From contig SVJJ01000001.1 in assembly GCA_015069045.1 (NCBI GenBank), positions 62,001 through 126,000 of the forward strand: a DNA stretch of 64,000 nucleotides, read 5' to 3'. The position numbers and the translations under genes were made by a program. Below the pieces are notes generated by a model. That model was not told the origin of the DNA and made no database searches. It saw nothing but the letters and a program-made list of their open reading frames with translations. This document shows positions 12,681 to 23,276 of this stretch, piece after piece (the first letter of the stretch is position 1; each line of letters opens with the position of its first letter). The stretch is from Oscillospiraceae bacterium. Its GTDB lineage: Bacteria; Bacillota; Clostridia; UBA1381; UBA9506.

Positions 12681-12918
12681 GAGCCTGGCCTATTCTCAAT
12701 AAAAGAGCAAAGTGTATTATATTTTTGGGATAACAGAGAGGACAATAGTTTGCAAAATCTGTGTTTTTAAACTATTACACAGGTGCATGATTTTTACACA
12801 ATAAAAAATAAATTGCACGTGCCATACAATAATTTTCAGCCCATCAAAAATCTCTATGGAATATTTATTTCTGTAAGGGCGAATTTATTTTGGAACGATA
12901 GCAGAAATGGAGTTTACA

Positions 12919-13995
12919 ATGGACAAAAAGCCTGATAAAAAAGTTATGGTACCGGTTATGCAAAAAAAGGATGTAGATGACCGTAAGGAAGCACTGGAAA
13001 TGGCTTTAAAGCAAATTGAAAAGACATATGGAAAAGGTTCCATCATGCGATTGGGCAGTCAAGCTCGCATGAATGTGGAAACGGTTTCTACCGGTGCCTT
13101 GAGCTTGGATTTAGCCTTAGGAATTGGCGGTTTGCCAAAGGGACGTATTGTAGAAATTTACGGGCCTGAGTCTTCTGGTAAGACCACAGTGGCTCTCCAT
13201 TGTGTGGCAGAAGCGCAAAAACAAGGGGGCAATGTGGCCTTTATTGATGCAGAACATGCCCTAGACCCTATCTATGCAGAAAAACTGGGTGTCAATGTGG
13301 GAGATTTAATGGTGGCGCAGCCTGATACGGGTGAGCAGGGTTTAGAAATTGCGGAAATGCTGGCTCGCAGTGGCGCTGTTGACCTTTTAGTTGTGGACTC
13401 TGTAGCAGCCTTAGTACCTAAAGCTGAAATAGAAGGAGATATGGGCGATTCTCATGTGGGCCTGCATGCACGCTTAATGAGCCAGGCTTTGCGCAAATTG
13501 GCCGGTGTTCTCAGCAAATCTAACACAGTGGCTATCTTTATTAATCAGCTTCGTGAGAAGGTGGGCGTAATTTATGGTAACCCCGAGGTTACCACAGGTG
13601 GACGTGCTCTGAAGTTCTATGCGTCAATACGAATGGAAATCCGCAAACAAGAGTTTATTAAGCGTGGTACGGAAACAGTTGGCGTACGTACAAAGGCCAA
13701 GGTTGTAAAAAATAAAATGGCACCACCCTTTAAAGAAGCAGAATTTGATATTATGTACGGAGAGGGTATTTCTAAAGAAGGATGCATATTGGATGCCGCT
13801 GAGGAACTGGGTATTTTACAAAAAAGTGGCACCTGGTATAATTTCGGTGATATTCGGTTGGGACAGGGTCGAGAAAATTCTAAAAAATATTTACTCGATA
13901 ATCCGGAATTCGCAGAGAAACTGGACCGAATGGTACGGGAGCAACTGATGCCGGAGTCGGACATACAGGAGCAGGAGCATGAAGATATTTATTGA
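12919..13995 (+). CDS. recA: Recombinase RecA
   Basis: [13 protein letters not shown] Walker [31 protein letters not shown] 12919 preferred over 12907. Confidence 0.98.
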   Translation: MDKKPDKKVMVPVMQKKDVDDRKEALEMALKQIEKTYGKGSIMRLGSQARMNVETVSTGALSLDLALGIGGLPKGRIVEIYGPESSGKTTVALHCVAEAQKQGGNVAFIDAEHALDPIYAEKLGVNVGDLMVAQPDTGEQGLEIAEMLARSGAVDLLVVDSVAALVPKAEIEGDMGDSHVGLHARLMSQALRKLAGVLSKSNTVAIFINQLREKVGVIYGNPEVTTGGRALKFYASIRMEIRKQEFIKRGTETVGVRTKAKVVKNKMAPPFKEAEFDIMYGEGISKEGCILDAAEELGILQKSGTWYNFGDIRLGQGRENSKKYLLDNPEFAEKLDRMVREQLMPESDIQEQEHEDIY

Positions 13996-15265
13996 CAATG
14001 CAAATATAATTACCATGGACGGGGAGAGGGTATATTCTCACGGTAGCGTTGTGGTAGAGCATGGCTTCATTCAATATGTGGGAGAGAAAATTTCAAAGCC
14101 TGCAGGTACGGATAAGGTAATTGATGCCAAGGGCGGCATTGTGATGCCGGGCCTTATTAATGCTCATACACACTCGCCCATGACTCTTTTGCGAGGTTGC
14201 GCTAACGATTTAGCTTTAGACACCTGGCTTAATGATCACATTTTTCCTTTAGAGGAGAAGCTTTATGATGAGGCAGTTTATTATGGCACCTTGTTAGCAT
14301 GCGCGGAAATGATTGCAAGTGGTACCACTACTTTTGCAGATATGTATTTTATGAGCGAAAGTTCAGCAAAAGCGATTTTAGAGGCCGGGATGAATGCTAA
14401 CCTATCTCGGTGTGTAACAGGAACTCACCAAAATTATAAAAAGCGTTTGGCAGAAGGACGGCAATTGTTTGCTGATTACCATGGTGCCGGCGATGGAAGT
14501 TTGTGGGTTGAGCATAGCGCTCATGCGGTATATACCTGCAGTCGGGAAGCCCTTGGTGCCGTGGCTCATGCCGCGGAGTTGGATGGATGTGGGGTACATG
14601 TGCACTTAAGCGAAACCATGAAGGAAAATCGTGACTGCTATAGTGCCTATGGAAAATCACCTACAGAGGTTATGCGTGATGCAGGTTTGTTTAATGTACC
14701 TGCCAATGCAGCCCATTGTGTGTACCTAAGCGAAAATGATATGAACATTTTAGAGGCGCACAATGTGAGCATTGCGCACAACCCTACCAGTAATCTTAAA
14801 CTGGCCAGCGGTGTTGCCAACATTAAGGAAATTAAGGAAAAAAACATTAATGTGGCTTTGGGTACAGATGGTGCGGCCAGTAATAATGCCTTAGATATGT
14901 TCAGCGAGTTAAAGTTGGCAGCTCTTTTGCACAAGGGGATGCGGCTTGACCCTACTCTTATCAATGCCCGGGAAGCCCTGTTCATGGCAACACTGGGCGG
15001 TGCACGAGCGCTGGGGAGACATCATGAACGTGGTCAATTAAAAACTGGCTATCGTGCGGATTTACTTGTGCTGGATGCTGATGCACCTGCCCTACAGCCG
15101 ATGCATGACCCCATTTCAACGGTGGTTTATAATGGTTGCGGCGGGCATGTTGTTACGACCATGATTAATGGTCGATTGGTAATGGAAAATCGTGTCTTGC
15201 TAACCTTGGATTTAGAGCGTATTAAAGCCGGTGTACAACGTGCGGCCGGGCGCATGGGTTTATAG
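13979..15265 (+). CDS. mtaD: Amidohydrolase, probable 5'-methylthioadenosine/S-adenosylhomocysteine deaminase
   Basis: [40 protein letters not shown]. Overlaps recA 3' end by 17 bp. Confidence 0.88.
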   Translation: MKIFIDNANIITMDGERVYSHGSVVVEHGFIQYVGEKISKPAGTDKVIDAKGGIVMPGLINAHTHSPMTLLRGCANDLALDTWLNDHIFPLEEKLYDEAVYYGTLLACAEMIASGTTTFADMYFMSESSAKAILEAGMNANLSRCVTGTHQNYKKRLAEGRQLFADYHGAGDGSLWVEHSAHAVYTCSREALGAVAHAAELDGCGVHVHLSETMKENRDCYSAYGKSPTEVMRDAGLFNVPANAAHCVYLSENDMNILEAHNVSIAHNPTSNLKLASGVANIKEIKEKNINVALGTDGAASNNALDMFSELKLAALLHKGMRLDPTLINAREALFMATLGGARALGRHHERGQLKTGYRADLLVLDADAPALQPMHDPISTVVYNGCGGHVVTTMINGRLVMENRVLLTLDLERIKAGVQRAAGRMGL

Positions 15266-15283
15266 AGTGGAGGAAACAAAAGA

Positions 15284-16177
15284 ATGAAATTTGCGGTGAT
15301 TGATATTGGTTCTAATACCATTCGCCTTTGTATTTATCAATATAGTCATAACCAACTGACATTGCTTATAAATAAACGAGTTATGGCCCTTTTAGGTTCA
15401 AAAACCCATGCGGGCGCTTTGACACAGGAGGGTATTGAAGCGGTCTGTGAGGCTCTTGTAATGCTTCAAACTTATATTGCACAGGAGAAGGCTCAGCATA
15501 TTCTTGTTTTTGCAACAGCGGCCTTGCGCAATATATCTAATACAGAACAGGTTGTGACTACCATTCGGGAAAGAACCGGTTTTTGTGTGGATGTGCTGAG
15601 TGGTGAGGCAGAAGCCCTGTTAACCTTTCAAGGGGCAGCTCGGGAACAAAATATTGATGACGGTGTTATTGCTGATATCGGCGGAGGCAGTACAGAAATC
15701 ATCTTGGTCAAAAAGGGACGTATACAAAAAACGGAGAGTTTTCCCATCGGTTCCCTAACGGCTTTTGTTCGTTTTGTGGGGAAAAGGCCGGCAACAGAGG
15801 GAATGATGGCAGAAATTCGCAAGTTTGTTTGCCATATGCTTTCCAATAGTTTTTCCCCATCAGAAAGTGTTAAGGTGCTTTATGGGATCGGGGGTGCAGC
15901 GCGAACGGCTGCTGAACTTGAAAAAATATTGTATCCTGGGTCTTGGGGTGCCATGCAAACATTAGAAACCTTACTTGCGCGGCTCATTGCAGATGAGAAG
16001 TTAGCAGAAAAAAATATTTTGTTGGCCAGTCCTGAAAGATTAGATACAGCTTTGCCCGGTGTGGCTATTTTATGCGAGATTGCCAGGTTTTTTGGATGCC
16101 GTCAATTAGAGGTTTGCGGTGGCGGCGTTCGTGAGGGTTATTTATATCAATATTTGGAAGCACAAGGAAATCGGTAA
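15284..16177 (+). CDS. Ppx/GppA phosphatase family protein
   Basis: VIDIGSNTIRLCIY, ATAALRN, IADIGGGSTEIILV. Confidence 0.9.
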   Translation: MKFAVIDIGSNTIRLCIYQYSHNQLTLLINKRVMALLGSKTHAGALTQEGIEAVCEALVMLQTYIAQEKAQHILVFATAALRNISNTEQVVTTIRERTGFCVDVLSGEAEALLTFQGAAREQNIDDGVIADIGGGSTEIILVKKGRIQKTESFPIGSLTAFVRFVGKRPATEGMMAEIRKFVCHMLSNSFSPSESVKVLYGIGGAARTAAELEKILYPGSWGAMQTLETLLARLIADEKLAEKNILLASPERLDTALPGVAILCEIARFFGCRQLEVCGGGVREGYLYQYLEAQGNR

Positions 16178-16197
16178 GACCGAAACGAGGGAATTTC

Positions 16198-17511
16198 ATG
16201 AAAAAAACAGTTGCTGTCTGCACCTTGGGTTGTAAGGTGAATCAATATGAATCCGAGGCCGTTTTAGAGCTGTTTCTCAAAGCGGGTTATCAAATGGTAG
16301 ATTTTTCAGAGTCGGCCATGGTGTATGTGGTCAATACATGCACGGTAACACATTTAAGCGATCGAAAGTCAAGGCAAATGATTCGACGGGCTAAGCAGAA
16401 AAATCCTAATAGCGTGCTGGTTGTCATGGGGTGTTATGCCCAGACAAATCCTGAGGCTGTAACAGCTATCCAAGATGTGGATATTGTCCTTGGCACGGCG
16501 CAAAGGAGTGAAGTGGTTGCACTGACAGAATCCTTTTTACAACAAAAAGAGCCTGTTTGTTTAGTTGGCAACATAGATGGTATTGATTTTGAACCCTTAT
16601 CGGTTAATGGCAGCGTAGATGACCACACCCGTGCCTACCTGAAGGTGCAGGATGGATGTAACCAATTTTGTTCTTATTGCATTATTCCCTATGCTCGTGG
16701 TCGTATTCGTTCTCGGACCCTGGCTGACACGGTGCAGGAAGCTGCCCGACTGGCAAATGCAGGATTTAAAGAGTTGGTTTTAACGGGCATTCATTTAGCT
16801 TCTTGGGGTAAAGATAGCGGTGAGGGGAATTTGCTTACCTTACTTAAGGAGTTACAACTCGTAGAGGGACTTTCTCGTATTCGATTAGGCTCCTTGGAAC
16901 CAACCTTGTGTGATGAGCCTTTCGTGAGGGGTGTAGCAACTCTATCCAAGGTATGCCATCATTTTCATCTATCACTGCAAAGCGGCTGTGATGCGACCTT
17001 AAAACGAATGAATCGAAAATATACAACGGCCCAATATGGTCAGGCGGTTGCATGGATACGAAACTACATGCCGGAGGCGGCGATTACCACGGATATTATT
17101 GCCGGTTTTCCCGGAGAAACGGAAGCAGAATTTAACGAAACTATGGCATTTGTGGAACAACTCTACCTGGCCGATGCTCATATTTTTCCCTATTCTCCAA
17201 GGAAGGGAACACCTGCAGCCGTGATGGAAGGTCAAATTTCGCCGGAAATCAAGGAGGTGCGGACACATCAGCTATTGCAGCTTACTGAAAAAAGTCGCGA
17301 ACAGTTTGCACAGAGCTTTATCGGCCAAAACTTATGGGTGTTATTTGAAAGAAAAACAGAGCCTGGACTGTATGAAGGAAAAACGGAACAATATGTAACG
17401 GTTTATGTAAAGACGGAGGAAAATCTCATTGGTCAAATTCGTCAGGTGACGCTTACGGCGTTTGAATATGGGAGTCTTTATGGCGTTGTGACAGAGTCAG
17501 CAGAACCATAA
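16198..17511 (+). CDS. mtaB: tRNA (t6A37) methylthiotransferase MtaB
   Basis: TLGCKVNQYESEA, NTCTVTHLSDRKSRQ, radical SAM CNQFCSYCIIPYARG, TDIIAGFPGET. Confidence 0.95.
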   Translation: MKKTVAVCTLGCKVNQYESEAVLELFLKAGYQMVDFSESAMVYVVNTCTVTHLSDRKSRQMIRRAKQKNPNSVLVVMGCYAQTNPEAVTAIQDVDIVLGTAQRSEVVALTESFLQQKEPVCLVGNIDGIDFEPLSVNGSVDDHTRAYLKVQDGCNQFCSYCIIPYARGRIRSRTLADTVQEAARLANAGFKELVLTGIHLASWGKDSGEGNLLTLLKELQLVEGLSRIRLGSLEPTLCDEPFVRGVATLSKVCHHFHLSLQSGCDATLKRMNRKYTTAQYGQAVAWIRNYMPEAAITTDIIAGFPGETEAEFNETMAFVEQLYLADAHIFPYSPRKGTPAAVMEGQISPEIKEVRTHQLLQLTEKSREQFAQSFIGQNLWVLFERKTEPGLYEGKTEQYVTVYVKTEENLIGQIRQVTLTAFEYGSLYGVVTESAEP

Positions 17512-17585
17512 AACAGGGTACGAAAGCATAGAACAACAACACCGTGAATACAATAAAAGCAAAATGGGTTTGGGAGCGTTGTGCT

Positions 17586-18311
17586 ATGCTGATATTTATA
17601 AAAAAGTGGAATTTAGTTTTATTGCTTGTTACGCTGGGTGTGGCTGTTTTATCACTAGGCCTGGCGATACGTCCGGCAAGGGTTACCGAAACGGTATCCG
17701 TTCCCGGTTTTGGCAAACGGATTGTACTGGATGCCGGTCATGGTGAACCGGATGGCGGTGCTGTGGGCAATCATGGTGCTGTAGAACAAGAGCTTAATTT
17801 GCGAATAACCCAACTTCTGCAAGGATATCTGGAGCAAAGCGGTGTGCAGGTCATACTCACCCGTGCAGACAGTGTAGGCATTTATGACCCAGATAGTGAG
17901 ACCATTCGGCAAAAAAAACGGACAGATTTACAAAACAGAGAAAAGCTCATGAATGAGTCGGACTGCGATTTATTTGTCAGCATTCACATGAATAAATTTA
18001 CCGATGCTCGCTATAGCGGTCCGCAGGTGTTTTATTCTGCAAATGGGGAAGAATCGAAACGATTGGCAGATTGCGTGCAACAATCGATGGTTGCGGTGCT
18101 TAAGCCCGTTTCTCATAGGGAAATAAAACAAGGGGGCAACGACATTTACCTTTTAAAAAAGGCAAAGCCACCGGCTATTTTGATTGAATGCGGATTTTTA
18201 TCTAATGACAGAGAGGAACAGCTTTTACAGGAGGAAGCCTATCAAAAGAAAACGGCATGGGCTATTTACTGTGGGCTGTTGCAATATTTTTCTCAACAAG
18301 AACAAGAATAG
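17586..18311 (+). CDS. cwlD: N-acetylmuramoyl-L-alanine amidase (CwlD-like)
   Basis: VLDAGHGEPDGGAVG, SIHMNKF, AILIECGFLSN; N-terminal TM. Confidence 0.88.
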   Translation: MLIFIKKWNLVLLLVTLGVAVLSLGLAIRPARVTETVSVPGFGKRIVLDAGHGEPDGGAVGNHGAVEQELNLRITQLLQGYLEQSGVQVILTRADSVGIYDPDSETIRQKKRTDLQNREKLMNESDCDLFVSIHMNKFTDARYSGPQVFYSANGEESKRLADCVQQSMVAVLKPVSHREIKQGGNDIYLLKKAKPPAILIECGFLSNDREEQLLQEEAYQKKTAWAIYCGLLQYFSQQEQE

Positions 18312-18349
18312 GAATTATATTTTACACCACAGAAAAGGAGTATAGTTTC

Positions 18350-19492
18350 ATGAAAAAAATTAAAATTCCCTATATGAATGTTTTACCGGTTTTAGTTATT
18401 GCTTTTTTCTTGTTTAAGCTGGTTTATAATACCGAATTGTCCATTGGCGGAATTTTGAGAACAATTTATGGCTGTATTGCTTATTTTGTTGCCGGATTTG
18501 TTGTGGCATATTTACTGAATCCCGCCATGGTCTTTTTTGAAAAGCTGATTAGCTCTAAGCGGGATAGCGCGAAAATGCAACGATTGAAACGAGCCGGCGT
18601 TATTGCGTTTTTATACCTTATGTTGGCTGGTGTTGTCGCAATTTTTGTAGTAGCTATTATTCCTACCATCCGCACCGGCGTTCAGGAAATTATGGATAGT
18701 ATACCTCTTTACACATACCATCTACAAACCTGGCTAATTAATATGACAGGAGAAACCAATTCTCAACTGCAAGGCACAGTGGAGGCATGGATTGAAGATG
18801 GCTTCAGAGTTTTATATAATTGGCTGCAAGGTATGGATTTATCCTCGGTAAGCGATGCGGTTACCAGCGGTGTTAGCTCCTTTGCAACCGGCATCATTCG
18901 GTTTGGATTTGGATTGATTATATCAGTTTACTATTTGTATAGCAAGGAACGCCTAACTGTTAGTGTAAAAAAACTACTATATGCATGCCTTGGAAAAAAA
19001 CATGCTGAGAGTTTAATGGAAACGGGCCAAAAAATTAATGCCATTTTCTTAGACTTTATTGTGAGCAAGCTTTTACAATCTCTTATCATGTTTATTGTGG
19101 GACTCATTGTTTTAGTGCCCATTCGTGTGCCTTTGGCACCCCTTCTTGCGTTAATGATGGCAATTTTTAACATGATTCCCTATTTCGGACCGTTTTTTGG
19201 CGGTGTCTTAAGTGTTTTGTTAGTTCTGTTCTACAGCCCTATCATGGCTTTATGGGTGCTTATTTATGCTGTTGGTATTCAAATTCTGGATAATGCGGTT
19301 ATTGGTCCGAAGATTATGTCGGAGCAAGTGGGAATTAGTCCGGTGCTTGTAATAGCTGGTGTTACCTTAGGTGGTACCTTTGGCGGTATTTTAGGTATGT
19401 TTTTAGGCGTGCCTGTGGTGGCGGTAATCAAACTTGTATTTTACGACCCTTATATTGAGCGAAAATTACAAGAGAAGGACATTATTCTATAA
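18350..19492 (+). CDS. AI-2E family transporter
   Basis: Polytopic; NMIPYFGPFFGGV and LGVPVVAVIK C-terminal motif. AAAAGGAG RBS. Confidence 0.88.
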   Translation: MKKIKIPYMNVLPVLVIAFFLFKLVYNTELSIGGILRTIYGCIAYFVAGFVVAYLLNPAMVFFEKLISSKRDSAKMQRLKRAGVIAFLYLMLAGVVAIFVVAIIPTIRTGVQEIMDSIPLYTYHLQTWLINMTGETNSQLQGTVEAWIEDGFRVLYNWLQGMDLSSVSDAVTSGVSSFATGIIRFGFGLIISVYYLYSKERLTVSVKKLLYACLGKKHAESLMETGQKINAIFLDFIVSKLLQSLIMFIVGLIVLVPIRVPLAPLLALMMAIFNMIPYFGPFFGGVLSVLLVLFYSPIMALWVLIYAVGIQILDNAVIGPKIMSEQVGISPVLVIAGVTLGGTFGGILGMFLGVPVVAVIKLVFYDPYIERKLQEKDIIL

Positions 19493-19534
19493 TACAATCG
19501 TTTGAATGTATATTCTTTTTTCAAAAAAAAAATC

Positions 19535-19563
19535 TTGCAAAGATAAAAAATGTATGGTATAAT
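19535..19563 (+). promoter_or_regulatory. Promoter for rpmE
   Basis: TTGCAA-N17-TATAAT with extended -10 TGG. Confidence 0.7.
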
Positions 19564-19601
19564 CACTATGTTATGCTAAATGGTTGAAAGAGGTGAAACA
19601 A

Positions 19602-19808
19602 ATGAAGGAAGGTATTCATCCAAATTATAAGGATACAACGATCAAGTGTGCATGCGGTAACGTGATCGAAACAGGTTCTACAAGGGAAGATATTACGGTT
19701 GAAATTTGTTCAAAATGCCACCCGTTCTTTACCGGCAAACAGAAGTTGGTTGATACTGGCGGACGTGTTGAGAAGTTCAGAAAACGGTTTGGTCTCAAAG
19801 AACAATAA
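19602..19808 (+). CDS. rpmE: 50S ribosomal protein L31 (zinc-binding type)
   Basis: [27 protein letters not shown]. Confidence 0.96.
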   Translation: MKEGIHPNYKDTTIKCACGNVIETGSTREDITVEICSKCHPFFTGKQKLVDTGGRVEKFRKRFGLKEQ

Positions 19809-19860
19809 GGTATTTAATGTGTTTTGGTACCCTTGTAAAAAATGATGGAGGTAACGAAAA

Positions 19861-20094
19861 ATGCTGTTGGCTGTGCAAATTCTGCATATTATTATCACAG
19901 TTATCCTGATTGTTGTTGTATTGTTTCAATCTGGAAAACAAGCCGGCCTGTCAGGCTCTATCGCCGGTGGTTCTGAAACCTTTTTCGGCAAGAACAAGGG
20001 CAGAACGATTGATGCGATTTTGGGAAAATGGACATCTGTTGTCGCCATTTTATTTTTGGTGACATCCATTGCGTTGTTCTTTTTAGCAAAATGA
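19861..20094 (+). CDS. secG: Preprotein translocase subunit SecG
   Basis: Two TM; VVVLFQSGKQAGLSGSIAGGSETFFGKNKGRT. Confidence 0.93.
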   Translation: MLLAVQILHIIITVILIVVVLFQSGKQAGLSGSIAGGSETFFGKNKGRTIDAILGKWTSVVAILFLVTSIALFFLAK

Positions 20095-20121
20095 TGCAGG
20101 GTTTAAATTGATAAAAGGATT

Positions 20122-20157
20122 AAAAACCGTGCGTTTTTTAGCGTACGGTTTTTTTAT
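20122..20157 (+). terminator. Rho-independent terminator after secG
   Basis: AAAAACCGTGCG-loop-CGTACGGTTTTTTT. Confidence 0.85.
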
Positions 20158-20305
20158 CACAATCATCCCATTATGAGAGATAACAAGATTCATACAATTC
20201 AAGTTGCTGGTTTATATAAAATTTTTATAAAAATTGGTTTTAGACTTGCAATTTTTTGATTTTTCGTATACACTATATACATATGAATATAAATGGAGGT
20301 TTATT

Positions 20306-20863
20306 ATGATTTCAGCAGGCGAGTTCAGAAATGGTGTAACCTTTGAATTTGAAGGCAATGTTTTTCAGGTAGTTGAATTTCAGCATGTAAAGCCGGGTAA
20401 AGGCGCGGCTTTTGTAAGAACAAAGCTCAAAAATGTTATTACAGGCGGTGTGGTTGAAAAAACTTTTCGTCCCACAGAAAAAATGCCCAAAGCGCATATT
20501 GAGAGAAAGAACATGGCATACTCTTATAGTGATGGGGATTTGTTCTATTTTATGGATAACGAAACCTTTGATATGATGCCACTTTCACAGGATCAGTTAG
20601 GGGATGCTTTAAAATTTGTTACTGAGAATATGAATGTAATGGTACTGTCCTATAAAGGCTCTGTGTTTGGTGTTGAGCCACCAACTTTTGTTGAACTCAA
20701 GGTAACAGAAACAGAACCCGGCTTTAAAGGAGATACCAGCACAGGTGCTACAAAGCCATGTACATTAGAAACCGGTGCAACTATTAATGTACCTTTGTTT
20801 GTTGATGAAGGAGATATTATTCGTGTAGACACCAGAACAGGCGAATACATGGAACGTGTGTAA
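20306..20863 (+). CDS. efp: Elongation factor P
   Basis: [60 protein letters not shown]. Confidence 0.97.
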   Translation: MISAGEFRNGVTFEFEGNVFQVVEFQHVKPGKGAAFVRTKLKNVITGGVVEKTFRPTEKMPKAHIERKNMAYSYSDGDLFYFMDNETFDMMPLSQDQLGDALKFVTENMNVMVLSYKGSVFGVEPPTFVELKVTETEPGFKGDTSTGATKPCTLETGATINVPLFVDEGDIIRVDTRTGEYMERV

Positions 20864-20919
20864 ACACTTTTACTCATGATTCGGTTTAATCTTATGTTTG
20901 CAAGGAAAGGAGAGGCAGC

Positions 20920-21348
20920 TTGAAACTGCCGACGTTTGCAATGTGTTATTTATCAGAAAAGGCTGCATATTTAAGAGGCCTGTCAGAAGGTTTAGAGTTA
21001 GATGAAACAACCAAAGAAGGTAAGATTATTGCTAAACTCTTAGATTTGGTTGAGGAAATGGCTTCCAGCATTGAAGAAATTAACGAGATTGTTGAAGAAT
21101 GTGAAGAGCGCGTTGATGATTTAGAAGAATTTGCTGAAGAATTATCTGATTGTTTTTCTGATTGCGAGCACGAAGGTTGTAGCTGTGGTTGCGAGGATGA
21201 TGAGGACGAGGAAGATGACGTTGAGTTTTACGAGGTAAAGTGTCCCCATTGTAGTGAAAAGGTTTATTTTGATGAGGATATGATTGACAGTGGAGATTTG
21301 GTTTGCCCTAATTGTAATGAAGTCATCGATATTGAAATTGACGAATAA
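20920..21348 (+). CDS. CD1247 N-terminal domain protein with acidic linker and zinc ribbon
   Basis: LSEKAAYLRGLSEGLELDETTKEGKI; CPHC..CPNC. TTG start with AGGAGAGG upstream. Confidence 0.8.
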   Translation: MKLPTFAMCYLSEKAAYLRGLSEGLELDETTKEGKIIAKLLDLVEEMASSIEEINEIVEECEERVDDLEEFAEELSDCFSDCEHEGCSCGCEDDEDEEDDVEFYEVKCPHCSEKVYFDEDMIDSGDLVCPNCNEVIDIEIDE

Positions 21349-21356
21349 GGAATTAA

Positions 21357-21397
21357 ATAAGCCCTCTTCCTATATGGTAAGAAGAGGGCTTATTTTT
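21357..21397. terminator. Bidirectional terminator
   Basis: AATAAGCCCTCTTC-loop-GAAGAGGGCTTATT with flanking T-tract. Confidence 0.88.
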
Positions 21398-21988
21398 TTA
21401 CGCCTTATCAGCTACTGCATCTGCTGAATACGGCCTGCCTTGTTGGTCTAAAAGTTTGGTGGTTAATAACTTAGAAAGATTAGCAATAACTGCTGTTTGC
21501 AAAACAAAGCCATCAATATTTGGCGTTTCTTCAGCACCTTCTCCAAATAATTTTTCGGCTTCTTTTTCAATTAAATCAATAAAATAATTCGTAGAGCCTG
21601 CATATCGATTGATAAATTCTGTGTATGCCTTTTTAATTTCTTGTTCTTTAAACTCGGCAGGTATCATTTTTTGAATTTCTGACATACTTAAGCTCTGTTT
21701 AAGAGAACAAATCATAATTAGATATGCAATATGGATACGGTTATATTTTTTTTTGTCCGGTGCAGGCATGAGCTTTGTTCGCACATAATTGTTAATTGTG
21801 CTGGTGGTAATCACCTGCTCATCCTCTTCCTTTTGCGGTAGAAAAGAAAGGTATTGAGAAAGTAGGGTTAACACCTGGTCCATATACAGCCCCAAATCCG
21901 GAATTTGCTCCCAACTGGGCAATGTATGGGTACGTAGATAGTTACGCCAACGACGCAGTTTGCCGGCAATTAGGTTGGAATCATACAT
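21398..21988 (-). CDS. DUF1836 domain protein
   Basis: NLIAGKLRRWRNYLRTHTLPSWEQIPDLGLYMDQV, INNYVRTKLMPAPDKKKY. Confidence 0.75.
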   Translation of the reverse strand: MYDSNLIAGKLRRWRNYLRTHTLPSWEQIPDLGLYMDQVLTLLSQYLSFLPQKEEDEQVITTSTINNYVRTKLMPAPDKKKYNRIHIAYLIMICSLKQSLSMSEIQKMIPAEFKEQEIKKAYTEFINRYAGSTNYFIDLIEKEAEKLFGEGAEETPNIDGFVLQTAVIANLSKLLTTKLLDQQGRPYSADAVADKA

Positions 21989-22044
21989 GTTTTTCAACTC
22001 CATTACAAGCATGCACACGCATACACAGGGTCATGTGTGTTATA

Positions 22045-22368
22045 TTATTGTGCAGCCTGTTTATTTAAAAATTCCTGCTCCATTTCCAAAATATCCTCTA
22101 ACCAATACACGCCAATATCCAAAGCGGCGTATAAACTATCTCGCTCGGCTTTTTTTGTTAAACGAGCAGTTTTAATATCCTCCCCATGTTTTTCCAGGAG
22201 TTCAATTGTAACCTTAGATGCTACAGTTAGATTTTGTACCTGCTTTGTTTCTGTAATGGTAAATCGGGTAATAAAATTCTTTTCAAAATCACCATAATAA
22301 AGTACGTTACCATCGCGCAGCAGGGGTTTTCCTTCATATAATAGCATTTTTTTCTCTTTTTTAGCCAT
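22045..22368 (-). CDS. Hypothetical protein, 107 aa
   Basis: AGGAGA RBS; same strand as neighbouring operon. No family recognised. Confidence 0.65.
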   Translation of the reverse strand: MAKKEKKMLLYEGKPLLRDGNVLYYGDFEKNFITRFTITETKQVQNLTVASKVTIELLEKHGEDIKTARLTKKAERDSLYAALDIGVYWLEDILEMEQEFLNKQAAQ

Positions 22369-22409
22369 TTTTTTCTCCTAACTGTCGCCTTAGACGACCT
22401 ATATTTTAT

Positions 22410-23276
22410 TTATTCCAGCTCTTTTAAAGTAGAAAGATCAATTTCTGTATCTTGCTGTTGCTTCGCACTGTCTTTAATAATCACTAACTCTGAAACCTTA
22501 TATTCGTTAACAGTGGTGTCTGTGCCGTTCATTTTAACTTGCGCCAATCCTTTTAAAAGATTGGTGGATGTTACAACACCACGGCCTGTCGGGGTATCTA
22601 CAATGGCACCTATATTGGGAGTTTCCTGCAATAACGCTTCGTAGGCATCCTGTTCGTATTTAAGGCAACACATGAGCCTGCCACAAGTTCCTGAAATTTT
22701 GGTGGGATTTAAGGAAAGAGACTGTTCCTTAGCCATTTTAATAGATACCGGTTCAAAATCTCCCAGGAAGAGTGAACAACATAAGGGCCTGCCGCAAATG
22801 CCTAAGCCGCCCCGCATTTTTGCTTCGTCACGCACACCAATTTGCCGTAATTCAATTCGTGTTCGAAAAACGGATGCTAAATCCTTGACTAACTGACGGA
22901 AGTCTACACGACCGTCTGCTGTAAAATAAAATAGAATTTTACTTCGGTCAAAGGTATATTCTACATCAATTAAGTTCATTTCCAGCTGATTAGAACGAAT
23001 TTTTTCCAAACAAATTTTGTGCGCTTCCCGTTCCTTTTCCTTATTTTCTTCTATAGTTTTTTGGTCAGCTTCCGTGGCCGGCCGAACAATTTTCTTAATG
23101 GGAATAGAAAACTGTTCCTCGTCAATTTCCCGTTCTGTCATAGCTATTTGCCCATATTCGGTTCCTCTTGCAGTTTCCACAATGACACCATCACCTAAAG
23201 CAAAAGACTTGCCGTCAGGGTCAAAATAATATATTTTACCGACGGATTTAAAACGAACGCCGATTACTTTCATCAT
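22410..23276 (-). CDS. ricT: PSP1 domain protein (YaaT/RicT)
   Basis: VIGVRFKSVGKIYYFDP, GLGICGRPLCCSLFLGDFEPVSIKMAKEQ.LSLNPTKISGTCGRLMCCLKYE. Confidence 0.93.
   Translation of the reverse strand: MMKVIGVRFKSVGKIYYFDPDGKSFALGDGVIVETARGTEYGQIAMTEREIDEEQFSIPIKKIVRPATEADQKTIEENKEKEREAHKICLEKIRSNQLEMNLIDVEYTFDRSKILFYFTADGRVDFRQLVKDLASVFRTRIELRQIGVRDEAKMRGGLGICGRPLCCSLFLGDFEPVSIKMAKEQSLSLNPTKISGTCGRLMCCLKYEQDAYEALLQETPNIGAIVDTPTGRGVVTSTNLLKGLAQVKMNGTDTTVNEYKVSELVIIKDSAKQQQDTEIDLSTLKELE

Noticed and set aside
12690-12918. LexA/SOS box upstream of recA
   Set aside because: No CGAAC-N4-GTTCG-type palindrome found by eye.
20920-21348. Acidic Cys-rich stretch in the CD1247-like protein as a novel metallothionein
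   Set aside because: Cys pattern fits an ordinary zinc ribbon plus acidic linker in a known Clostridia family.
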